From: Stenopsyche tienmushanensis
Lineage: Eukaryota > Arthropoda > Insecta > Trichoptera > Stenopsychidae
Direction of reading: 5' to 3'
DNA: 64,000 nt
Assembly: GCA_008973525.1 (NCBI GenBank)
Contig: WACJ01000501.1
Span: 1,674,001-1,738,000, forward strand
Positions within the stretch are counted from its first letter, which is position 1. Each line of letters opens with the position of its first letter. Below are positions 20,741 to 32,570 of the stretch, piece after piece. The translations under genes and the position numbers were made by a program. The notes beneath the pieces were generated by a model. It searched no databases, was not told where the DNA came from, and saw only the letters and a program-made list of their open reading frames with translations.

Positions 20741-23300
20741 ATCATTCGATTATTTTTTTTTGATCCACTTAAAATTAAAAATCACGCAAATCGAGGAACA
20801 GATGGCTAATTATTTTTATGGGTCGAAATTATTTTTTATTAAAAAATGTATTTTCACAGTATACTAATAGATGGCAGCGCATGTTGCTACACTATTCCTG
20901 TTGTATTTATCAATCGATGATCTTAAGATCAATTTAAACGCATCATTCGTCGATTTATTATTTTATAGAAGGCGTAGAATACGCGATTATGTTTTTAAAA
21001 AGCATATTTTTGACTTAAGTATTATTATGATTTTAAAAAAATCCCAACCACTCAAGATGTGAACAAATTTTAACAGGTGATATTTTAAATATTTTTTCAA
21101 CCCTCATATGCGAAATATTAAATATTCGCACGCGCTATTTGTGAAAATTGAAATTGCGTCGAGGTGTTAAACAGTGTGTGGGGCGCATTTCGGGGGTTGA
21201 TTTTTTGGCCGCCACGTCACACAAAAAGCAAGCCCATAAGCGCATATATTTTGCCATAATTTCATATTAGTTTTTCAGTAATTGCTACTCACATTTAGGG
21301 AAAGTAATAGTAGCAAAACGCCTATCTTCCAAGGGCTAAACGCCATCCTGGACGCGTCAATAACGACCTTCACTGGTTCAGGTCCCGAATTGAATTGTAA
21401 GGTTTAAACCCTCCAAATCCACTGATAATTCCTTGGCGTACCAAGGTTGGACGATGACTGAATTTCTTGATCAAACTGTATTCATATTTATAAGAAAATA
21501 ATGCGATTTCTGCGTCAGCCGTTGTATGTACACACATTTAAAATGTGTACAAAAGTTTGATTGATGGCCCTTTATTCGTTATAATTATTTTATTTGGACA
21601 ACGTGCTTAATTGTAAAAAGCAGACTAGATTTGGTGTTAAGATCTTGACTTGCATGTCTCGGAAGTTGTTTCGATAATTTATAACCATTTGATGAGAGCT
21701 TTTATGAGACTATGCCTGAAATATTTCAAAGTATTTGTTTTTGTATCTTCTGTTCAAAGAAGAAACCCTTATGTATTCAGATTTTCGTAGGATTAATGCT
21801 TGAAATTAGTATGAATTTTGAATGTTAGTAATCATTCTAAAAATCTTCACCTCGGTCTTATATAATATAAGACATAGCTCATATCTCAACAACAAATTGT
21901 AGAACAATACAAAAAATATGCAAGTATACATCGAATATTTTAAACCATTTGTATAAACGTTCATATTGACTTAGAAAATAAAAGTAGTTCAATGATAACT
22001 GAATTATTTTTTAAGCATTCTAACAATTGGAACAGGCTTTCATTATAATAAAGGAGCTGCCAGATCAAATGTTATCAACTTTTCTCCATTCCATACAAAC
22101 TGTATTACGATTATTTGTTGTAAAGAAAATATAAAAGCGTATATTTGCAATGAAATGAAGACCTAATGGTGCGATTACCTTATATTTGATTAGCAAATCC
22201 CAAACATCCATTGTTCACAGCTCAAACACTTGGATTTGAACAACAACAAAAAAAAATACAGTACCATTAATTATTTCAATTATAATGGCAGTATTGCTAA
22301 ATGTAATAATGGCGACCTGAAATGAACAGCAACTTATTAGGTGAAAACCCTAATCGAACAAAATCGGTTACCTATATTTGTAATAAATAATCTGTAAATG
22401 TCAATAATCTCCTCTCCCTTATTATTTCTAGAAAACAGATTGAATATCACGAAGGATTATATAAAAATCCCGGTATCTGAAAGCGAGGAGTAAAAAATAT
22501 CCACCTGATTTGATTGTTTGAGTGCAAAGCAGCGTTATATCACTGCGAGAAAATTCCGTCAAAAGTGCGTCGTGACGATACATAGACGTCAATTACAATC
22601 AGAAATTGGGTACGTGATGTGGTTGTATATTTTGCGCTGTGTCTGCATATATATTCTGTATTGAATGCATTCGTTTTATATACGATTATACCTAAAAAAA
22701 AATTTAAATACGAAGGAATTTAATTATAATCCGGAATGTTGTTTCGGAACCCGGAAAAAAAATCATCGGATAAGAAACGCTTTTTGATCTCGTCTGACAT
22801 ATTTCGCATAATACTTGCCGTTGATTTTTTTACTCGTTGATGATAATCAGTGAAAATTATTCCAAGCGCATCCCAAAAAAAAAGTCGCCATGATGTCGCC
22901 TGCAGATGGAGCTGTCTTCGTCTTCTTTGGGTCCGATTCTTACCTTTCATTTCATTGTTTTGTTCGGTTAGCCTTGAATGCGGAAAGATGTCCTTCCCGT
23001 GGCCAAATCTCTCTCTCTCTCTCATGTTTAATAAAGGAGTTATGTAAGACGAGAGTCTTTCTGTTCGACGCTCGTCCATCCACATCCATCCGTCCGGCGA
23101 CATGATGACCCGAAATCAAAACGAACCCGCGTGCTAGCTCGACCGTCCCGATGAGCACGTGGGAACGGGGAACCGCTCAGGGACGCTTTATTCCTATAAA
23201 TTATGTCGTTTTTCCAATACATATCAATATATTTTTTTCTTGAAGTATGTAGAACTTTTCTTATACAAAATAATTTCCTATATTATCTATCACATTTCAG
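20741..23300. other. Intergenic DNA, no gene confirmed
   Basis: Mostly AT-rich, with a less AT-rich patch at about 22850-23190 that has overlapping ORFs on both strands but no recognisable domain. It also holds a possible promoter and untranslated exon (listed separately). A segment around 21390 has a tRNA-B-box-like GGTTCAGGTCC and could be a SINE, but I could not support that. Confidence 0.35.
22458..22615 (+). promoter_or_regulatory. Possible TATA promoter with a short untranslated first exon
   Basis: TATATAAA at 22458-22465 is followed about 145 bases later by a consensus-like donor, GG|GTACGT at 22610-22615, with no ATG start that stays open between. This layout fits a 5' UTR exon of a plus-strand gene. 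No downstream exon was identified, so it may be chance in AT-rich DNA. Confidence 0.2.
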
Positions 23301-23319
23301 CTACCTTTATTTTAAATCG

Positions 23320-23775
23320 CCTACACTTATCTTGAAAAATTTAGTAGATTTTAAATGAACATATTCTAAAAGAATGGTTTTCAAAACTTTTATAGAACTG
23401 AAATTCTGATCTCTTAAAAAATGTTCCATAGAACAAAAAAAGTGACAATCAGATGTAAAATCTAGAGAGAATGATGATTGTAATAAGACGATGTCTCGAT
23501 AATTTCTGATAATTTTTCTTCGAAGATTTGTCTTCGATTGCAGACTTAGTAGCTGTTTCGTCTGCCTGGATGAAACAGCCCTTGGAGGCTTATTTCCAAA
23601 CTCAAACCACAAGATTTCATTTTTTTAAACCATTATTGGCATTACCTGACATACTAATGACCATTATGTCACCAAAAATCTCGCAGATGTTCCTCGTAGC
23701 ATGTGTTGATTTTTTTTTTTATATGATATTGAAACAACATACGTCATTACCTATGGGTACCTCTAATTTATGATA
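23320..23775 (+). repeat. Dispersed repeat with coding-like frame, copy 1
   Basis: Shares blocks with the reverse complement of 44365-44700: AAAAAATGTTCCATAGAAC near 23416, a protein-like frame with FFED, PLEAYF and LALPDILM, and PMGTSNL at the end. The matches are collinear, so these are two copies of one unit in opposite orientation. Identity is unknown; no transposase or RT motif was recognised. Confidence 0.45.
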
Positions 23776-24756
23776 TGTTGGTATAGTGCTTTTATGCCCA
23801 GAAAAATGCACTTATGTAATTATTATAGTACATATAATACTGCAGTTGATCAGCAATGTGTAAAGTTCAATGAAAGGAATGCTCATTGATCATCAAGTGG
23901 GTTTCTGTTCCAGTTGTCCAAAAATATCCAGGTATTTCAGGTCAAAAATATCAGGGGTATTTAAAACAACATTAAGAAGTAATGTAATATAATAAATAAA
24001 TTACATTTTAAATGTTACATGTGTTTATAGTTGTTTTATTTCAATTATATACTGATAAAATAATATTTTAACTGTCGAGAAATTTGAGAAATTAAATGGA
24101 GATTTCTCATTTCCCGAGAAATGAAAATCATCGAGAAATCAGAACCCCTACATGTGACAATAGCGAAATGTTTATATATTAATTAGACAATACAAAAGAA
24201 GGGCAATGCTATTCTTTATACGTCCAATTGGTTTTTTTTCCCACCTGAGCTAATGTTATCCACATTTTTTTCAGAATGTTTTCTTCTATTTTATGATATA
24301 AGATTATTATAATATCATAAAATTACCTTGTTTTCTTTACATCTATTAAATAATGTTAAAGCTGGATTTGAAGATTTATAATTATCGAGCACATACTGTG
24401 GCGAAAATACCAAACAATTAAAGTCAAAATTAAATACTTCGATGATTTTTCATTATATACAGAGAAAAATATTATTCAATGATAACTTAGGTAGGTATGA
24501 AGAAAGCCATTATATGCTAAAACAAGTTTAATGTCTAGTGGGTTAGTGCGATTAGAAATCACGGAGAATTAACCAAGCTTGACCCATTGATGAGTATGCA
24601 CTCACATGTTGAGTGCGCACTCGACCGATCAGCGCTCCACAGTGCTTTATTTTCAATGCTAAAGTACCAAAATTGATCCTATTTGAGACACTATTATGGG
24701 TCCTAAATGTATCGATTTCAAGCTTGACCGAATGTGTTCCTTTTTTACTAAAATTG

Positions 24757-26660
24757 AAGACACACATAAAGCTTTGTTTTGTTCAAAAAAAATTTTTGAG
24801 TATAGGGGGGTCTTTTTTAAGTTTCACGCATAGGCTCTATGTCCTATGTGTCAGAGTTGTCGAAATACATTTTATTTTTCAATATTTTGAGAATATATCC
24901 AAAATTTCATCTTTTAATCGTCATAACTTTTTAGTTTGTAGTCCTAATAGCACGAAATAGTTTTTATATTTTAGATCGAAATGAAGTATTATTTTATATG
25001 ACTAGTTTAAATTTAAAAAAAATCTGAGCTTCTAAAATCACAAAAAATATTCAAACGAATGAGAAATGTCAACTTCTTAATTATCTAAACGAAAAACTAA
25101 CAACTATTTTGAATTTAGTTAATTTTGAAAAGTTTTCTAGATTTTAACCTTTCCAACGACATGCTAAATGTCATACGAATCTTTCAATAAGTCGTTAAAC
25201 TTGAAGAGTTGCCAGTTTATTCAAATTCGCCTCTCGCAATCTCCAGATCTGACACCGTTGGATTTCTTTGCCTGGGGACGTATCCTATTCCGTGGCCCGC
25301 ACGGTTTTTGAACTTGACACCACTGGATTTCTTTGTCTAGGGGCAAAAAATAATAATTTACTGGTGGTAGTGTGGGATTTCTACCTACTAAAACCTCCCT
25401 CTTCTTCTGCTGCCACTCGGTTACTAGCTATGTATTTCACAAAGGTGGCAGCGATTGTCCCTCTTGGGCTCTTCTGTTGCATAGTTTTTCTGCTGCATAA
25501 CGTACTTTGTGTATTTGCACTACGCATTCCATACCATATCTTCTTAAGGTAGCTGCCAAACCAACCATGCCCGGTTAGAATCTGGGTCAGGTGCTAACAC
25601 ATTTGGCCATGTTGCCTGGCTATCCACAATTCCAGGTTTGGTATTAGTTCATATGTCCATCGACCTTTAGTGAAGCTGTCCCATCGAGACTGCCACACCG
25701 CCATGGTAGTATCTCTGGACGCCTTCTTATATTTCCCTTTTTGTATTGGCAGTCTCTCCTGAGCGAGCAAGTCAATTGGAGATGTGTCACTAAGTGTCAG
25801 AATAGCATCTTCAGCCACCCTGATCGCACTTTTTTTTTTGGACTTTGGTAAAGTTGAGCCGAACCCTTTCAACTTGTAGTATCTCGTTCTATATAGCACC
25901 GAGTGAACTACTTTGCTGTAGAGTTTTTTTTTTGCTGGATTTTGGACCTCCCATGTTAGGCACCAACCTGGCCAGAACCTCTGCAATTTTGAGCGCCTTC
26001 GCTGCTGCTGCCTGGGTGTGTGACAAAGCGGAGTTTGTCATCAATTTCCACCCCCATGTATCGAATAGATCTATATTATTTAAATTCACATCTATCGATC
26101 GTCAGGAGTGGAGGTGTAAGCTTTCTGCGTCTTGCGAAGAAAAGCGAACAGCGAGTTCCAGCCCAGCTCTTTTTAGTCACCTCTTCGCCTTTCGCGATGA
26201 GTCCTCATATGTTATGCGCATGATCTCGCAGATTTGGCCGTGATTAAGATAGCCACATCGTCTGCGAAGGCGACTATTTTAATGCCTTCCATTAGTCATA
26301 TCCACCGCATCATATACTACGTTCCATAGAATTATTTCCTTGGGGACGTGACCTATTCCGTGGCTCGCATGGTATCCAGACCTGACACCAGTGGATGTAT
26401 TTGTCTAGGAACATGCAAAAGAATTAATTTGTACGACAGGTTCCCACAAAAGACAACCCACTTGAAAGAATAATCGCTGCCTTTGCACAAATGAAAGAGG
26501 AAATGTTACTTCAGACAACTACAGTTGAAATAAGAAAAGGGTATCGTGCGTGCATACGGAACAGAGGTTGGTCACGTCCATTTGAACAAATTTTGTAAAT
26601 AAATTTAATAAAAACATCTTAAGCATAAAAAGTATTTTTCTATTCTATTTATTTAGTAAG
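24757..26660 (+). mobile_element. Mariner/IS630-type element interrupted by a LINE
   Basis: 24757-25225 matches the left half of the fold-back element at 4285. It is followed by transposase text SPDLTPLDFFAWG (about 25233-25275). After the LINE insertion the transposase resumes near 26430 with PLERIIAAFAQMKEEML-like and YRACIRNRGWSRPFEQIL followed by a stop at about 26598, then sequence matching 4656-4720 in reverse complement. Non-functional. Confidence 0.7.
25353..26330 (-). mobile_element. R1/I-like non-LTR retrotransposon fragment nested in a DNA transposon
   Basis: Minus-strand frames give, in order, AFADDVAILI (the RT catalytic FADD box, 26241-26280), RYMGVEIDDKLRFVTH, LVPNMGGPKSSKKK, ILTLSDTSPIDLLAQERLPI, WQSRWDSFTKGRWTYELIPN and ILTGHGWFGSYLKKI. 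This is the canonical order of the RT-thumb to C-terminal region of R1-type LINEs. Several frameshifts are needed, so it is dead. Confidence 0.85.
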
Positions 26661-26729
26661 TAAAAAGATTCAGTTGTAGTAAATACATCATAGTCAAGGA
26701 AAGGTTAATGTCTTCTGTTGCGTTGCGAA

Positions 26730-27560
26730 ATTCCAGCGTCCCGGGATCCTGGACAGTTTTAGGTGCTCATAAATCCCAGGATTAGTAAACGCAATCCCGA
26801 AAAAATCGGGATTAAAATTTTTATCTAATAGAAATAGTACCCCTCACTAACACGATGAAGGCTACTAAATCGAGACATTCCCGCCGAAATCTGGACGCTT
26901 GGAAACAGTGGCGTAACTACTAATTGGTGAGCTTAGGCAACGTCTAGGGACAGTAATTGTCTAATCTATGTATATACAGTACATATATGTTTTTCAAATT
27001 ATTATATTAACCTTTCCCTTCCGGTGATGTATTTACTACACCTCGACTCTAATAATGGGAATATCGATATGAAATATAATAGATACGAGGTTCAGAATTT
27101 TTGTGTTCCTCCGTAATATAATTACGAATCACATCAAAGTATTATAGTATATAAGTATTCATCTGCAGCGATGAAAATAAATAATTTGTCGGGAAATCGG
27201 GAATTTTGCGATTTTTATTCCGTGTCTCAGCAGAAAGGAATTTTATCAGTCACATTGATACGAAAATGGAAGCTCACGCTGTCATCAACTCGAACTAGCA
27301 TTTAAATATGTGATGACGATACCTCCGACGAGTGTGGAGGCTGAGCGTGCATTTTCAGCAGAAAGTTGCCTGGCTTCCAAAATCAGATCCAGACTAAATG
27401 ACGAAACACTCGATGCTTTAATGTTACTTCGGGCATATTTTCAAAATAATATTTGATTTTTTTAGTGTTTCATTGAATTGAAATCCCAGGATTCTGGGAC
27501 TGATCCCGGGATGGACTAATGCAATCCAGGGATCGAAATTTTGGCTCAGGAGTAGTGGTC
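26730..27560 (+). mobile_element. hAT transposon relic, copy 1
   Basis: Contains the hAT C-terminal dimerisation segment TIPPTSVEAERAFSA / LNDETLDALMLLRAYFQNN at about 27320-27455. Flanking blocks of TCCCGGGAT and AAATCCCAGGATT occur at about 26740-26815 and 27483-27540, in direct rather than inverted order. Most of the transposase is deleted. Confidence 0.75.
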
Positions 27561-28407
27561 ATATTCCGAATATCACTACTCCTTTGCAGAAATCTATTAT
27601 TGAATATAAGAAATCCTAAACTGACAGGCTCACATTTTTCCAGGATTTCCTTTCACGTTACAATGGTATTGAATATAAAAAAAATGTTTTGAATACAATT
27701 TAGTCGGGTTTTTAGTATATTTCAAGAGGCGCAATATGCTTTCATACGCCGCTCTTTATTTTCTCAAGTGTTTAAAATTGTATTTAAACGAATTTTCGCC
27801 TTGTGTCACTTTTTTCCATTGGCATCTTGCAATTAATAACAAGCATTTTTATGTAATTATTGTGATAATATTTGATCTGCACGAATCTATTTATCCATCA
27901 TATGTGCATAGTGAAGAATCTGCGACATTTGAATAGCCGCGCGGAATGGGTCATAATCGTCGTCAAAAATAAATCTTGAGCTTAGATAACTTTATGCGAT
28001 TGCTTGGTATGTGTTTTAATTAATTTTGCAACAACGGAAACAAAACAATAAACTATAACATGTTTTGAGTTGATGGCACAAACTTGATAGCTTGTTTTCA
28101 TATTGACATGGAAAATTAAGCATTCGGGATAAACTCTCTTGCTGTTTATTATGTCGTATATTTTATTTGATTAGCTGTTTTCGAGAATTAATAGCATTTG
28201 CAAAGTGAACATGTTTTGCACAAATATTTGTGTATGTATTGTAGAAAGGCGACAATTAATAGGTGATTAACTTAAGACGATCCGAAATTCAAATTTAATA
28301 GGAAAATAGCAATGGAATTGCCCGATAAAACCATATTAATGCAAATATTGACCTGTTATTGAGCCAATTGACACCTTGTCGCACAATTATTTAAATTGTA
28401 TAGATGA
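27561..28407. other. AT-rich intergenic DNA, no gene seen
   Basis: No ORF with recognisable motifs and no terminal repeats, between two transposon relics. Confidence 0.4.
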
Positions 28408-29790
28408 TTTCAATGAAGACGCTCGATTTTTAAATGTGAATAAAACAAGTTGTGTGTGAGATACATACTCATTTTTTCTTGTATTTGAAAGAATATTTTA
28501 TGGCATTAAGTATGAAATATAATATCGTTCAAATGTCAGCCGCGGCTTTGCTTGGCGGCGCGTATTTAGGAGTTCCGATTTTCGTTGACTTTGTCGCATA
28601 AATCTTACTGAATTTGCTGGATGGCGTTCGTTATATTGACTTTGAGAGCATCAATTGTTTGAGGTTTATACGCATAAATGTGCGATTTAATATAACGCCA
28701 ATGCAAGAAGTCTAACGGCGTTAAATCGCATGGTCAGTTGAAATCGCTCGTGCAGAATGTCCATTGTGGCATGCGCTGTGTAACACGTAGCGCCATCCTG
28801 TTGGAACTGCACGTCGTCGGTATCCACATCATCCAGCTTAGACCATACAGAGTTACAGAAACAGAACAGAAATCGTATACCTCACAAACACGATGAAGGC
28901 TACTAAATCGAAACATTTCAGCCGAAATCTGAACGCTTGAAAACAATAGCGTAACTACTAATTGGCAAGTTTAGGCGACGCCTAGAGGCATTAACTGTCT
29001 AATCTATGTTTACATATATACAATACATATCAAATTGTTATATTAGCCTTTTTCTCCCGGTGATGTATTTACTACACCTCGACTCTAATAATGGGAATAT
29101 CCATGTGAAATATAATAGATACAGAGTTCAAATTTTTTGTATTCCTCCGTAATATAATTACGAATCACATAAAAGTATTATAGTATATAGGTGTTCATCT
29201 GCAGCGACGGAAATAAATAATTTGTTGGGAAATCGGGAATATTGCGTTTTAGTTTTAGTCCGTGTCTCAGCAGAAAGGAGTTTTATCAGTCACATTGATG
29301 GTGTTGTACAAAAAGAACTAGCATTTAAATATCTGATGACGATACCTCCGACGAGTGTGGAGGCTGAGCGTGCATTTTCAGCAGCAAGTTGCCTGGCTAC
29401 CAAAATCAGATCCAATCTAAATGACGAAACACTCGATGCTTTAATGTTACTTCGGGCATATTTTCAAAATAATATTTGATTTTTTTAGTGTTTCATTGAA
29501 TTGAAATCCCAGGATCCTGGGACTGATCGAAATTTTGGTTCGGGATTGGATTCCCTACTCATCATGGATGTGTAGCGCTCGCCATTGATGGTTATGGCAA
29601 TGTCAGTTTCCAGGGTGATTTTGTCAGACCAAAGTCCGCACCAAATAGTGACTGGCATGCATTTGGTGCTGGTGCATCTTATATGGATTGGTATTGTCCC
29701 AAATCTGACAATTTTGCTTCTTCACACATCCATTCATCCAAAAATTGGTCTCATCGCTAAAGATGATTTTTTGTCTAAATATAAATTTAA
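28408..29790 (-). mobile_element. Mariner-type element, copy B, split by a hAT insertion
   Basis: The left end CAATGAAGACGCTCGATTTT at 28411 matches the ends of copies A and C. Read on the minus strand, 29790-29556 gives FWMDV...IWCGLWSDKITLETDIAITI and NGERYTSMM. After the hAT insert, 28871-28500 gives QQDGATCYTAHATMD, RYIKSHIYAYKPQTIDALKV and NDIIFHT. The collinear order fits one mariner-like transposase cut in two. The 5' end is not recognisable. Confidence 0.75.
28872..29555 (+). mobile_element. hAT transposon relic, copy 2, inserted in mariner copy B
   Basis: Near-identical to 26848-27560 over its length. It keeps an 85-codon open frame (29222-29479) ending in IPPTSVEAERAFSAASCLAT and DETLDALMLLRAYFQNNI, the hAT dimerisation domain. 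Both copies carry the same internal deletion, so they spread after it or arose by segmental duplication. Confidence 0.8.
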
Positions 29791-29879
29791 TAATTTATAT
29801 ATTACTAAACAATTCACAAAAAAATTGATAGATGTTACTTCAACAGCATTGACGCTACAATACAACAAACTTTGAGTGC

Positions 29880-31509
29880 CTGTATTGAAATACTTAGTAT
29901 ATTGCAATAAACGCATGCGGATATTTTATTGATAAGAGAACTAGTCGTTTCTTTGCCTTCTTGTAATATCATCAAATGGGTGTCCAATGTTGTTAACAGA
30001 CATCAGATGATTTATTGCCATGTTGTAAATTTCATCTTGGATTTTAATTTTGTCCACAATTTAAAAACTGTAACATCTTACTTCTTGTTTGAGCTATGAC
30101 GAAAAAATTAATTTATTACACACAATTTAATGTAATAAACGCCATGTGTATTTAATTTCAGTTTTGCAGTAGTTTTCGTGAAGAACCTGTAAATTATTAT
30201 TTAAAGTCAGTTGTCCATACTTTTATTATAATTGCTTGAGTAAATATTGCCACATATGGCTGACAGCTACCAATACATTGAATTATACACACGATGGTTT
30301 GTTTGCTTATTTAAATTTGGTACATGTTTTCTTCATTAGTTTTTCATCAAAGAAATTACTATGAGCGTTTAAATAATCATCAGCGGTTGTATGACCATGA
30401 TTAGGCAAAATGCAGAATTTCGCAAATAATTACTTTGTTTTTTAAATTGAGTTATCTCTTTTGAACCTACACTCACTTGATATGATGTTTAATTAAAATT
30501 AAATTCATATTTACAAGCCTGCAATACTGTATATAAATTAATTTTCATACTATAAATCGTATAATTGAACCTAATTTAATATTCATTAAATAAGCACATG
30601 TACAAAAAAATTATATTATTATCTAATACGCAATTTGCGAAAAGAGAAATATTGTTATATTTATCAAAAACAATCAATAAATAAAAACAATTTATAAAAT
30701 TAAATTTAATAATATATTCATTTTATAATTTCTGTAATATTCTAAATATAATTACAATAATTTTAAATATATTTAAAAACGTTCAATTCAATGGAGCAAA
30801 TTAAGCCGTAACTAGTATTAAGCGCGCGCGGCATATTGTTAAGGCCAAATCTGTCATTGCCAACGTCAAATATGTGATAAACAAATGCAGCCAATGGAGA
30901 ATTTCTGACATTAGGTATTGATCGATTTATAATATTATTAAAGCGTTTCCTTATACTTAAATATATTTATAAATATGTATTGGAAATTTTAAAAATTAAA
31001 TGTGTTATATTTAGATATTAATAAACGTCAAACGGGCTAGTTTTTTATTTAGAGTCTATAGCGAATGCTGCACAAAGACAGTGTTTGCGTTTTAATTCTA
31101 CGTTAAAAATTAAAATCCAATTCTTTCTGATACTCCGAGACTCATGGACCCGGAATACAAAGGTCAAATGCTGCACTTGACGTCAAGGGCAAATATTATT
31201 TTGGAATCTTTTCCCAAAAGTCCTAAAAATCGGACCAACGAAATACTTTTTTATACACTCTATTTTTTGTTTTTCCGTATGGTTCATACACGAACAAATA
31301 AGAAGGTTTTCTCACCACATACAGCTGTCTATGCGAGGAAGCATGCATACAAATTTAGTCCACACACTTGTAGCTTTATTTGCTGTCGCGGTGGATTTGT
31401 TTCGAGGAAGAATTTTCAGTGTTAAAACTGGGGACTTGTACGCTATCACTTCACCCGATATTTTCCTTTTACTTACTGTAGATGGCTCCTATAGCCCTAT
31501 AAATGAGCT
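29880..31509. other. AT-rich intergenic DNA, no gene seen
   Basis: Long A/T-rich stretches. The two short overlapping ORFs at 31144-31690 have no recognisable domain, and the second overlaps the LINE relic on the opposite strand. Confidence 0.4.
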
Positions 31510-31690
31510 CTGGTTACCGAAATCATATTTTGCCATCTCGGTCTGTCCTGAGTCTCTTCCATGCGATTGTCCAGGCCCAGATGTCGCTCCAGGCAGAATC
31601 GAATATGGTTTGAGGGACTCTATGAGTCAGCATCTGTGTCACATGACCTGCCCAGTGGAGACGGCGGTGAAGGACGAAGCTTGTGTTTAA
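31510..31690 (-). mobile_element. LINE C-terminal relic
   Basis: The minus strand reads HWAGHVTQM followed by Trp/Arg-rich text ending WKRLRTDRDGK. The WAGHV-RM signature marks the C-terminal region of many insect LINE polyproteins. Only this short fragment remains. Confidence 0.6.
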
Positions 31691-31899
31691 CATGTTCAAG
31701 ACCTCTCCTATGACCTTGTGGATTCGAAGCCTGATTTTTTTAAAAATTCATTTCTCAAACCTCTCAAGGCGCTCTATGCTTCGCGAATGGTCATGGTTCA
31801 TGTTTCATCCCCAGAGTATTATTCCCTAACGTATTTTTCAGACTATTATCGAGTTGAATCTTGAAGTTTATTTCGTTATTCATTAAATTATTTTCTGCA

Positions 31900-32175
31900 A
31901 GGGTGCTTTTTTGTCTTTGGAGCTACTTTTCAATTTAAAATTGTCTCGGGATCGACTTCTAATATGATCCTTATAGGAAATTTATTTAAGGTGGTTTTTT
32001 TTCCTTTTCCGCATACAAATAATACTTGTGCTAATTTAAAAACCTTCTTGGATACCCGCTCAATAACTTCAAATCAAAGTTTCATCGTAATCGGATGAAC
32101 GGTACAGGAATGTAAATATAACTGCTGACCACACGCTGACAGATATTAATTTATATATATATATATATATAAGAT
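31900..32175 (+). mobile_element. Possible LINE/SINE 3' tail ending in a TA microsatellite
   Basis: Contains AAGTTTCATCGTAATCGGAT at about 32079, a motif common in 3' tails of insect RTE/CR1-like elements. About 70 bases later comes a (TA)n run at 32152-32172, a usual place for such tails to end. Confidence 0.4.
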
Positions 32176-32570
32176 AGATAAAGGACTTATTTATTTCTGA
32201 TATTTCGCACAATAAGGCTTGCTTATAATTGTAGAATGACTCTATATATTTTAAAATAAAATAAATCTTATAAACTGCTGTTTAAAAAGCATATTTTTAT
32301 TTAAATTCTTAATGTAATCATATCTTTGTTAATTGTATTGTAGGTAGCTATAATTGTGTCGTCATTAGAAGCTATTGGGTCATTACAATACATCATATGG
32401 ACAAATTTATCACCAAACTACTAAACAAATCATGTAAAATGTGAGTATAACGCTTTGTGTATATCCATTTTGTGCGTTGGAGTGTTCATTGGTAAGATTT
32501 TGATGGCTGTAAAAAATTGTATTTTTTATATTATCTGTAAGATTAACGTTGCTTTTTTCAGTTTTATGAC

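Noticed and set aside
21380..21420. tRNA or tRNA-derived SINE around GGTTCAGGTCC
   Set aside because: A B-box-like string alone. No A box at the right spacing and no cloverleaf could be drawn.
25268..25552. Plus-strand ORF with hydrophobic stretches
   Set aside because: Most of it is antisense to the R1-like LINE C-terminal region; the rest is the transposase flank.
32396..32442. Upstream exon for the FANCE-like gene (ATG at 32397 with donor GTGAGT)
   Set aside because: Joining either possible donor to the acceptor before 32557 puts a stop codon within a few residues.
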